In this document: positions 13,349 to 19,013 of the stretch, one piece after another
Layout: every line of letters begins with the position of its first letter
How positions within the stretch are numbered: the first letter of the stretch is position 1
Assembly (NCBI GenBank): GCA_038233135.1
Contig: JBBSMN010000031.1
Coordinates: 1 to 19,013 of the forward strand
Reading direction: 5' to 3'
Origin: JACCVL01 sp038233135
GTDB taxonomy: Bacteria > Actinomycetota > Actinomycetes > Propionibacteriales > Nocardioidaceae
DNA length: 19,013 bases
Program-made: the position numbers and the translations under genes
The notes under the pieces: generated by a model
The model's database searches: none
The model's input: only the letters and a program-made list of their open reading frames with translations
What the model was told of the DNA's origin: nothing

Positions 13349-14707
13349 TCAGCCGGGGAACTCTTCAGCGACCGCCCGAAGGCGCGCCAGTCCCTTCTCG
13401 AAGTCCGGCCCGATCAGCTTGTCCATCGACGTGAAGACGCCCATCACCTTCGTCATGGCGGTCTTCGGGCCGGTCATCGACCAGATGACGCCCGAGCCGT
13501 TCCCGTCCGCGTCGATGGAGAACGTGGTGCGACTGCGGGATTTCAAAGGCTTCTCGAAGGCCAGGTCGATCTCAACCGTCGACGGCTCGGAGACGTGGGT
13601 GATCTCCATCGTGCCCCGGCCGGCCCGGCGATTGCCCGACCAGCGATAGACAGCCCCGGGACCCGATCCCGGCCCCGCGTACGTCCGCTGCATGTCCGGG
13701 TCCAGGTCCTCCCACGGCGACCAATGGGTCCAGTTGTGGAAGTCCACGATCTGCTCGTAAACGCGCCAGGGCGGGGCATCGATGTGCGTGCGGCGTTCCA
13801 CGGTGTAGGTGCCGTCGGGCATGGGCGGGAGCGTAGTCCCGCCAGGCTCGGCGAGCGAGCACCCCGGCCCGGGCAACGAGATGGCCACGACCATGCCCTC
13901 ACCGCCGGTGCCATCCTCGATGGAGACGGTGCCACGGTGAGCCCGGACCATGGTCTGCACGATGGCCAGTCCCAACCCCTGACTGCGAGCCGATCCCGCC
14001 TCCACCGCCCCACTGAACGGGTCGAAGGCGCGCCGGCGGAAATCGACGTCCACGCCCGCACCACGGTCGGAGACCCGGAGCACCACCCACCCGTCAGCCT
14101 CCTCGGCGCTGAGCCGGATGTCGCCGCCACCGTGCCGAAGCGCGTTGTCGACCAGGTTGCTCACAGCACGCTCCAGGTGCATGCGGTCGGCTCGAACCAG
14201 CACCGCGAGGTCGCTGGTGACCTGGATGCGCCGGTCCTGCGCGCTGGCCCGGGCGGTGAAGCGGTCGGCCAGCTCGCGCAGCAGGTCCCCCGTGTCGACG
14301 TCCACCTCGGCCAGCTCCAGCCGGCCGTCGTCACCAGCGGCCAGCAGCAGCAGGTCCTCGGCCAGCCGGGTGAGCCGGTCGACCTCCTCGCTGGCCGAGT
14401 CCAGGGCAGCGCGCAGTTCGGCCGCGTCCCGCGGTCGGGTCAACGCGAGGTCGAGCTCCATCCGGAGCAGGGCCAACGGGGTACGCAGCTCATGGCTCGC
14501 CTCGGCGACGAAACGGCGCTCGCGCCTCAGCCCCGCATCGAGCCGGTCGAGCATGGCGTTCAGCGTGCGGCCCAGGCGCCGCAGCTCGTCCTGGGCGGCC
14601 GGCACCGGCAATCGGTCCGCAGAGCTCTTGGACGAGATTGTGGATGCGTGCCTCCTCATCCGCTCGATCGGTGCCAGCGCCGAGCCCGCCACCAGGTAAC
14701 CCATCAT
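13349..14707 (-). CDS. Sensor histidine kinase (HAMP-HisKA-HATPase) fused in frame to an SRPBCC domain
   Basis: The 452-residue frame starts in the second transmembrane helix (MMGYLVAGSALAPIERMRR), passes a HAMP linker, RRFVAEASHELRTPLALLRM with phospho-His H72, N box HLERAVSNLVDNALRHGGG, G1 DRGAGVD and G2 SQGLGLAIV, and reaches the usual kinase end at VVAISLPG near residue 283. It continues without a stop through about 15 linker residues into a complete SRPBCC domain: YTVERRTHIDAPPWRVYEQI, WTHWSPWEDLDPDM, GSGPGAVYRWSGNRRAGRG, and a C-terminal helix (157 residues from the internal ATG 13820-13822). SRPBCC proteins bind hydrophobic ligands and are normally separate. The kinase's own 5' part lies upstream in two other frames (14704-15239). 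The SRPBCC may also be translated alone, though a hairpin sits where its ribosome site would be. Confidence 0.82.
   Translation of the reverse strand: MMGYLVAGSALAPIERMRRHASTISSKSSADRLPVPAAQDELRRLGRTLNAMLDRLDAGLRRERRFVAEASHELRTPLALLRMELDLALTRPRDAAELRAALDSASEEVDRLTRLAEDLLLLAAGDDGRLELAEVDVDTGDLLRELADRFTARASAQDRRIQVTSDLAVLVRADRMHLERAVSNLVDNALRHGGGDIRLSAEEADGWVVLRVSDRGAGVDVDFRRRAFDPFSGAVEAGSARSQGLGLAIVQTMVRAHRGTVSIEDGTGGEGMVVAISLPGPGCSLAEPGGTTLPPMPDGTYTVERRTHIDAPPWRVYEQIVDFHNWTHWSPWEDLDPDMQRTYAGPGSGPGAVYRWSGNRRAGRGTMEITHVSEPSTVEIDLAFEKPLKSRSRTTFSIDADGNGSGVIWSMTGPKTAMTKVMGVFTSMDKLIGPDFEKGLARLRAVAEEFPG
13824..13843 (-). other. Hairpin in the kinase-SRPBCC linker
   Basis: GGCGGGA (13824-13830) pairs perfectly with TCCCGCC (13837-13843) around a 6-base loop, immediately before the internal ATG of the SRPBCC domain. 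The sequence looks like an intergenic terminator-like stem but is read through in frame. It suggests the two domains descend from separate neighbouring genes. Confidence 0.5.
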
Positions 14708-15239
14708 CGACGCGAGGAGGAGGGCCAGTGGCCCCCGATCAGCAGCTGGGTCAGCACCTTGTCCAGGGCGTCGTCGACGGGGTCCCGGGAGGCCCCCACC
14801 AGCAGGACCTGGCCGTCGACGCCCCGCAGCAGCAGCAGGGCTGGCTCCGCCTCGCCCTCACTGGCCAGAAGCACTGGTCGCTCGACGCCCGACTGCGACC
14901 CGGCGGCGGCCAGTACGCCGGGGCCGACGATGCGGCCGACGACCTGCGGAGATGACGCCACGACCGTGCCCCCCGGCGCCAGGACCTGCGCAAAGGACTC
15001 GCCTGTCGTCTCCAACACCGCAGTTGGGCGGCGCGCCTTCGGCAGTTTGGCCAGCGTGTCCAGCTGCCCCTCCAGCGAAGACTGTTCCTGTCCATGAGGG
15101 TCGCCTGGACTCGGTAGTAGACGAACGTCCCCAGCCCGGCGACCGCAACCGCCGTTGTCACCGCGAAGGCGATCGCCACCCGCAGCCGCAGCGGCAGCGG
15201 CAGCGGCAGCGGCAGCGGCAGCGGCAGCGAATGCCTCAT
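14704..15239 (-). pseudogene. 5' part of the OmpR-type sensor kinase, split by two single-base deletions
   Basis: From ATG 15237-15239, overlapping the response regulator stop (ATGA), one frame reads MRHS, an (LP)6 repeat, RLRVAIAFAVTTAVAVAGLG, TFVYYRVQATLMDR, which is the first transmembrane helix. Near 15083-15092 sense passes to another frame: QSSLEGQLDTLAKLPKARRP, VLETTGESFAQVLAPGG, VLLASEGEAEPALLLLRG, LLVGASRDPVDDALDKVL, a typical periplasmic sensor domain. At the C run 14732-14736 it passes to the third frame, where PLALLLASMMGYLV gives the second helix. Both shifts are +1 in the reading sense, each explained by one lost base. Rejoined, the kinase would have about 465 residues before the SRPBCC region. 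Confidence 0.78.
15192..15227. repeat. Hexanucleotide microsatellite, six copies (CGGCAG on the + strand)
   Basis: Six exact copies of CGGCAG run from 15192 to 15227, with degenerate copies on the left side. On the reverse strand they code for alternating Leu-Pro just before the first transmembrane helix of the sensor kinase. Six-base units keep the reading frame when copy number changes. Confidence 0.9.
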
Positions 15240-15922
15240 CGGCTACCCGAGGTGAGGTGGTAGCCGACACCCCGCACCGTCTGCAAAGAGTGACAGTCGA
15301 AAGGGCGGTCGATCTTCTCCCGCAGGTACCGGACATAGACATCGACGACGTTGGACCGGTTCTCGTACGCGATGTCCCAGGCGTGGTCGAGAAGCTGGCT
15401 GCGAGTCAGGACCTGTTCTGGGCGGCGCATGAACGCCTCAAGCAGCGAGAACTCCCTAACCGACAACACTATCTCCTGCTCGCCGCGCCACACTCGACGA
15501 GCCGCCGGGTCGAGTGTCAGGTCGCCCACACTCAGCCTGGTGGGCCGCTGCACCGGCCCCCGGCGTACCAGTGCACGGATTCTCGCGAGCAGCTCGTCCC
15601 GGGAGAACGGCTTAACCAGGTAGTCGTCCGCCCCGGCGTCGAGCCCCGCGATGCGATCCTCCACCGCGGTGCGCGCGGTAAGCATCAACACGGGGACCCA
15701 GCTCCCCTCCTGGCGCAGCCGGCGGCAGACGGCGAACCCATCGATGGTCGGCAGCATGACGTCCAGCAGGACGACGTCGTAATCGCCGACCGCGGCCTCG
15801 ATGACGCCATCCTCGCCAGTCCTGACCACTTCGACAACATCGCCGCGCTCGGTCAGCCCGCGATGGAGCAGACGGGCCATCTTGGGCTCGTCCTCGACGA
15901 CCAGGACACGCACACTGCTCAT
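15236..15922 (-). CDS. OmpR/PhoB-type response regulator
   Basis: The 228-residue product has a receiver domain with E10/D11, phosphoacceptor D54 (VVLLDVMLP), LTART with the switch Thr, and K104 in YLVKPFS. The DNA-binding winged helix includes RLSVGDLTLDPAARRVWRG, LSVREFSLLEAFMRRPEQVL, TRSQLLDHAWD, NVVDVYVRYLREKI and LQTVRGVGYHL, all conserved OmpR-family elements. The start is taken as ATG 15920-15922, just before SSVRVLVVEDEP; sequence further upstream is not receiver-like. It overlaps the kinase ATG by 4 bases. Divergent from it at 137 bases is the PepSY gene, a common target of such systems. Confidence 0.93.
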   Translation of the reverse strand: MSSVRVLVVEDEPKMARLLHRGLTERGDVVEVVRTGEDGVIEAAVGDYDVVLLDVMLPTIDGFAVCRRLRQEGSWVPVLMLTARTAVEDRIAGLDAGADDYLVKPFSRDELLARIRALVRRGPVQRPTRLSVGDLTLDPAARRVWRGEQEIVLSVREFSLLEAFMRRPEQVLTRSQLLDHAWDIAYENRSNVVDVYVRYLREKIDRPFDCHSLQTVRGVGYHLTSGSR

Positions 15923-16059
15923 GCTAGGCAGCCAGATGAACCGCACATGAGAGCTTCCGGCGCTGTGCCGGGTCATCCGGGGGCTCGCGCACTCATCGTC
16001 TGCTCACCTGGCCGTTCTAACGTCCAGCAACGAAGCGCCACCAACCGAAGGAGCCTGCC

Positions 16060-16389
16060 ATGCACATCCGCCTGACGAAGAAGAAGACCGCGCTCGTTGC
16101 CGGCGCCGTCGTCCTGCTGACAGCAGTCGGGGCCGGGGCCGCGATGGCCGCTGGCGCCGACGATGACGCGTCAGACAGGCCGATCACGGGGTCCGCGCTC
16201 GACCAGGCGACGGAAGCCGCACTGTCGGAGACCGGAGGCGACCGCGTGACCGGTACCGAGGTGGGCGACGAGGAGAGCCGGTACGAGGTCGAGGTCACCC
16301 TGAGCGACGGTCGCCAGGTCGACGTGCAGCTGGACGAGCAATTCACCGTCGTCGGGTCAGACACCGACCGCGAGGGCGAAGCCCCGTGA
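16060..16389 (+). CDS. Exported or membrane-anchored PepSY-domain protein
   Basis: The 109-residue product has a basic start RLTKKK and a hydrophobic core TALVAGAVVLLTAVGAGAAMA, a signal peptide or anchor with a possible cleavage after AMAAGA. The mature part contains one PepSY unit: ITGSALDQATEAALSETGGD, RVTGTEVGDEESRYEVEVTL and DGRQVDVQLDEQFTVVG. PepSY units are thought to inhibit peptidases or sense extracellular conditions. The start has AAGGAG 6 bases upstream. The stop overlaps the next gene's ATG (TGATG). Its divergent position to the OmpR-type system suggests regulation by it, or feedback on the sensor domain. Confidence 0.9.
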   Translation: MHIRLTKKKTALVAGAVVLLTAVGAGAAMAAGADDDASDRPITGSALDQATEAALSETGGDRVTGTEVGDEESRYEVEVTLSDGRQVDVQLDEQFTVVGSDTDREGEAP

Positions 16390-17233
16390 TGACGCCGACG
16401 CGACGGCGACGACCTGCTCCGGGAGACGTCAGCACGGCAGCAGTGGCAGCCTGTGCCGCTGTGCTCGCCGCCGGACGCTCGGCCGGGGAGGAGAAGCCCG
16501 CCGCGCCGTCGCCTGCGGACGCCGGCGTGCAGCTTCCGCGGGGCAGCGCGACCGTCCGTCTGGACCCGGCCGACTTCACCACCGAGATCGACAACCGGTA
16601 CTGGCCGATGAAGCCGCGGACACGCTGGACCTACACCGAGACCGACGGACAGGGGGCCGAGCTGCGGGTCCGCGTGACGGTCACCTCCGCCACCAAGCGG
16701 ATCGCTAACGGCATCGCCGCGCGCGTTGTCCGGGACACGGTCACGCGGTCTGGTGCCGTCGTCGAGGACACCTACGACTGGTACGCCCAGGACAGCTCCG
16801 GCACGATCTGGTACCTCGGCGAGGACACGGCGGAGTTCGAGGACGGCGAGGTGTCGTCCCGCGAGGGGTCGTTCGAGGCCGGCGTCGACGGCGCGCTGGC
16901 GGGCGGATCGTGCCCGCGCGGCCAGCTGCCGGCACGGCCTACCGGCAGGAGTACTACCAGGGTGAGGCGGAGGACAACGGCGAGGTGCTCAGCGTGCAGG
17001 AGATGGTGGACGTGCCTGCAGGGCACTACGAGCAGGCGCTGCTGACCAAGGACACCATCACGATCGAGCCCGACGTCATGGAGTACAAGCTCTACGCCCA
17101 GGGCGTGGGACCGGTGCTGACCCTTGGCGTCTCTGGCGGGGGCGGTCGAGAGGAGCTGGTCAAGGCCACGCCCGTGTCGGCTGAGGTCGCCCGAGCAGCC
17201 GGCAGCGCGCCGCTGGGGTCGTCGTACGAGTGA
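16389..17233 (+). pseudogene. Secreted protein of unknown function, one-base frameshift
   Basis: I do not recognise a named domain. ATG 16389 overlaps the PepSY stop. The first part has a basic start, a hydrophobic stretch VSTAAVAACAAVLAAG (possible lipobox at VAAC), and an Ala/Pro-rich spacer. The folded part has DPADFTTEIDNRYWPMKPRT, RWTYTETDGQGAELRVRVTV, VRDTVTRSGAVVEDTYDWYA and GTIWYLGEDTAEF, probably beta-rich. At 16901-16907 the frame breaks: it should go from ALAGG to IVPARPAAGTAYRQEYYQGE, which lies in the next frame and continues VDVPAGHYEQALLTKDT and YKLYAQGVGPVLTL to the TGA at 17231-17233. One missing G (GGCGGATC for GGCGGGATC) explains it. Rejoined length is about 281 residues. 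Such proteins often sit beside PepSY genes. Confidence 0.78.
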
Positions 17234-17265
17234 TGGGCTGCCGTGTGGCGCAGGAGTCGCGGTCG

Positions 17266-18675
17266 TCATCCGTCGCCATACATCGCGAGGCACCACCGCC
17301 CGTACGCCTCGTCGAGCGCCGGCGCGGCCTGCGGCTCGACCTCCGTCACCGGGGCAGACACCGTCAGCTGCTCACCGGCTCCACTCGAAGCCAACAGCGC
17401 CGCACCCGTGGCGGCAGCGCTACGGAGCTCGATTCGGAGCACCTGCACCTGCAGGCAGTCGGCCACGAGCTGCTGCACCCAGCTCTCCCGAGCACCGCCG
17501 CCGACCAGCAGGACGCGGCCGGCGGCGGCGCCGACCAGCTCGTAGGCCCGGCGCAGCAGGAACAGCTGAGCCTCGACCGCGGACCGCACGAGCAGCTCCA
17601 CCGGTCGGTCCCGGCCGCCGACCCATCCCACCTCGCTGACCCGGGAGGGTGCCAGTGGTCCCCGCTCCCCGGTGACGAACGGCGCGAACAGCACGTCGTC
17701 GGCACCGGTCGGTGCCGACCGCGCCAGCCGGCCGAACTCCGACCAGCTCAGCCCCAGCCGGTCACGCACCCAGCCCAGCGCCAGCCCGGCGTTCTGCACC
17801 GCGACCATCGCGTAGAGCCCGCCGGCGGCGTCGGCATAGACCTGGTGGGCGGGCCACCCTTCGCCCTGCGGCGGCTGTGCTGTCGGGACGATGACCTGTC
17901 CGCCGGTGCCGAGATTGACCACGACGTCGTCCGGGCGCCACCCGCCCACGCAGCCCGCGAGAGCAAGCAGCGAAGCCGGCGTGTCGCCTGCCCCGGCAAC
18001 GACGACCGCATCGTCGTCGGACCAGCGGCCGACCACCTGGTCGGAGGCCACGACGTCGGGCAGCAAGCCGCTGGTGACCCCGGCGACGGCGAGTGCGTCG
18101 GCTGACCACTCCCCCGCGGCCACATCCCGCAGCAGCGTCGCCGAGGCGTCGCTGGGGTCGGTCAGCGCGGGCGCCGCGCCGGTCAGCCGGTCCCGCACCC
18201 AGTCCTTGGGCAGCAGCACCCGGTGGGCGGTGGCCAGCCGCTCCGGCTCGTTCCGGGCGAGCCAGCCCAGCACAGGTCCCGTCATCCCTGGCGACCAGGG
18301 GCCTCCGAGCCGGGACCGCACCGGCGCCGGCAGCGACTCCCAGCGCTCTCGCTCACTGACCGCCCGGCGGTCCGGCCACAACACCGCCGGCCGCACCGGA
18401 TCACCTCCGGCACCCACCAGCAAGGTCCCGTGCATATGCGCAGTGACGCCGACACCTGCGATCTCGACGGACCCGGCCTGCCCGCGCACGTCGACCAGCC
18501 CGGCGTGCACGGCATCGAGCCACGCCGTCGGGTCGGCCTCGGCCCGGTCGCCGGCCGGCCGGTCTACAGCCAGCGGGGCCTCGTGGGAGGCGACGACATC
18601 ACCGTCGAAGGCGAAGGCGACGACCTTCAGCGCGCTGGTCCCGACGTCCACCCCGACCCAGGCCGGTGCGCCCAT
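17266..18675 (-). CDS. xylB: FGGY-family carbohydrate kinase, xylulokinase-like
   Basis: The 469-residue product has the FGGY two-lobed fold. VGVDVGTSALKVVAF is the first phosphate-binding loop, VTAHMHGTLLV matches the M-H-G region of the XylB active site, VAGAGDTPASLLALAG carries the catalytic Asp in the G-x-G-D motif, VVVNLGTGGQVIV is the second phosphate loop, and RVLLVGGGARESWVQQLVAD is the adenosine motif. The likely reaction is phosphorylation of a ketopentose or ketohexose such as D-xylulose by ATP; exact sugar is unsure, as FGGY members share these motifs. The ATG 18673-18675 directly follows (no gap) the TAG of an upstream sugar isomerase/epimerase remnant, implying a former sugar-use operon. 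Length is normal and the gene is intact. Confidence 0.85.
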   Translation of the reverse strand: MGAPAWVGVDVGTSALKVVAFAFDGDVVASHEAPLAVDRPAGDRAEADPTAWLDAVHAGLVDVRGQAGSVEIAGVGVTAHMHGTLLVGAGGDPVRPAVLWPDRRAVSERERWESLPAPVRSRLGGPWSPGMTGPVLGWLARNEPERLATAHRVLLPKDWVRDRLTGAAPALTDPSDASATLLRDVAAGEWSADALAVAGVTSGLLPDVVASDQVVGRWSDDDAVVVAGAGDTPASLLALAGCVGGWRPDDVVVNLGTGGQVIVPTAQPPQGEGWPAHQVYADAAGGLYAMVAVQNAGLALGWVRDRLGLSWSEFGRLARSAPTGADDVLFAPFVTGERGPLAPSRVSEVGWVGGRDRPVELLVRSAVEAQLFLLRRAYELVGAAAGRVLLVGGGARESWVQQLVADCLQVQVLRIELRSAAATGAALLASSGAGEQLTVSAPVTEVEPQAAPALDEAYGRWCLAMYGDG

Positions 18676-18857
18676 CTAGGCGAGCCGCTCGAGCAGGAAC
18701 GATCGGGCGTGCGCGGCCAGGTCCTCCCCGTCTGTCCACAGGTTGCGCCACACCGACAGGCTGTTGCTGAGCGTGGGGTACATGACTGCGGAGCTGAAGC
18801 TCTCGAACAGCACCGAGCCAAGGTAGTCCACATCACGCAGGGCCACGCAGACTCGGT
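18676..18857 (-). pseudogene. Sugar phosphate isomerase/epimerase (TIM barrel), C-terminal remnant
   Basis: The reverse frame ending at the TAG 18676-18678 reads NRVCVALRDVDYLGSVLFES, then FSSAVMYPTLSNSLSVWRNL and WTDGEDLAAHARSFLLERLA. The L-x-D-V-x-Y-x-G...F-E-S-F-S-S-A-V...W-R-N-L-W pattern is the C-terminal end of tagatose/psicose 3-epimerase-like AP_endonuc_2 proteins, with the F-E-S-F Glu being a metal ligand. About 60 residues of an expected 270-300 remain. Going upstream the match ends at the 11-bp tandem repeat. The reading frame stays open past the repeat to about 18955 but is Arg/Ser-rich and not barrel-like. The missing body was probably removed by a rearrangement. The epimerase would have fed the adjacent kinase. 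Confidence 0.75.
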
Positions 18858-18901
18858 TGCCGCTGACGTGCCGCTGACGTGCCGCTGACGTGCCGCTGAC
18901 G
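18858..18901. repeat. 11-bp tandem repeat, four exact copies (TGCCGCTGACG)
   Basis: Four perfect copies of TGCCGCTGACG lie head to tail from 18858 to 18901, with a partial fifth (TGGCCGCTG) after. They sit exactly at the edge of the epimerase homology. Three extra copies equal 33 bases, so the expansion keeps the reading frame. Confidence 0.92.
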
Positions 18902-18942
18902 TGGCCGCTGCGCGCGGAGGGACGCCGACACGTACCAATGGC

Positions 18943-19013
18943 GGCTCTTCACACTGCAGGGATGCAGCCCTGCAGGTGTGACGCGCATCATCGGCCGGGT
19001 TGCGGGTGGATGA
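18943..19013 (+). mobile_element. Possible left end of a second ISL3-like element
   Basis: GGCTCTTC at 18943-18950 matches the outer 8 bases of the ISL3-type end at 133-140, in the opposite sense as expected for a left terminus whose element runs off the right edge. Beyond the 8 bases the two ends differ, so they are not clearly the same element. No transposase start is recognisable in the 63 remaining bases. One 8-base match in 19 kb could be chance, though its position beside a truncated gene and repeat is suggestive. Confidence 0.35.
18950..18980. repeat. Strong hairpin at the right edge
   Basis: CACA-CTGCAGGG (18950-18961) pairs with CCCTGCAG-TGTG (18968-18980) around a 6-base loop, with a single bulged G at 18976. 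The 12-bp stem begins at the last base of the GGCTCTTC motif. It may be part of an IS end or an attenuating structure. Confidence 0.6.

Noticed and set aside
13595..15097. Open forward frame of 500 codons
   Set aside because: It lies antisense to the sensor kinase, whose motifs are clear on the other strand.
15192..15227. Poly-alanine protein in the forward sense
   Set aside because: The (Ala)n reading comes from the microsatellite in the antisense of the kinase; the Leu-Pro reading joins a transmembrane helix and overlaps the regulator stop as expected.
18858..18901. CRISPR-like array
   Set aside because: The units are 11 bases long, directly adjacent and have no spacers, and there are no cas genes. 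It is a tandem repeat.
18935..18942. Target duplication shared by the two IS-like ends
   Set aside because: The 8 bases beside the right motif (ccaatggc) do not match the 8 beside the left end (cgagatga), so a simple composite transposon insertion is not supported.
1..19013. tRNA, rRNA, riboswitch or known anti-phage system
   Set aside because: I saw no cloverleaf, rRNA stretch, recognisable riboswitch core or defence signature genes besides the MazF pair. Without a covariance or profile search, small RNAs cannot be ruled out.

Overview
The window is high-GC DNA, with third codon positions mostly G or C, GTG and TTG starts, and actinobacterial families throughout: PadR, DUF1707, DUF427, PepSY and NarL-type two-component pairs. 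It most likely comes from an actinomycete such as a member of the Geodermatophilaceae or Nocardioidaceae, but the genus cannot be fixed from sequence alone. I see no rRNA, tRNA, CRISPR array or phage structural gene, and no convincing known defence system other than a MazF-type toxin-antitoxin pair.

Layout. Positions 1-140 are the right end of an ISL3-family insertion sequence. Positions 141-1273 are a gene graveyard: a reverse-strand apbE remnant with an in-frame TAG, a forward VOC (glyoxalase-fold) C-terminal remnant and a reverse ABM-monooxygenase-like remnant, with an 11-bp inverted repeat between the last two. Next come a reverse-strand RHH antitoxin/MazF pair lying inside the 3' end of a cupin gene, an AhpC/TSA-type peroxiredoxin and a tandem DUF427 protein. 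A divergent ECF-like sigma factor overlaps a small Cys/His protein that may be its anti-sigma factor. A two-domain VOC protein follows.

Positions 6039-9901 hold a NarL-type response regulator and sensor kinase (reverse) facing a divergent ABC exporter (ATPase and permease), the usual layout of a regulated efflux module. DedA, a SAM methyltransferase and another VOC protein follow. Positions 12294-13279 hold a PadR regulator with a DUF1707 membrane protein. Positions 13349-17233 hold an OmpR-type two-component system whose kinase reads straight into an SRPBCC domain, divergent from a PepSY protein and a secreted protein likely under its control. The right end has a xylulokinase-like FGGY kinase behind the last 60 or so codons of a sugar isomerase/epimerase, cut off at an 11-bp tandem repeat and a possible second ISL3-like terminus.

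The strongest overall signal is a run of single-base frameshifts in otherwise well-preserved genes: sensor kinase 1, the ABC ATPase, sensor kinase 2 (twice), the secreted protein and probably the start of one VOC gene. Either the assembly has uncorrected indels or this IS-bounded region is decaying. Re-sequencing would settle which.
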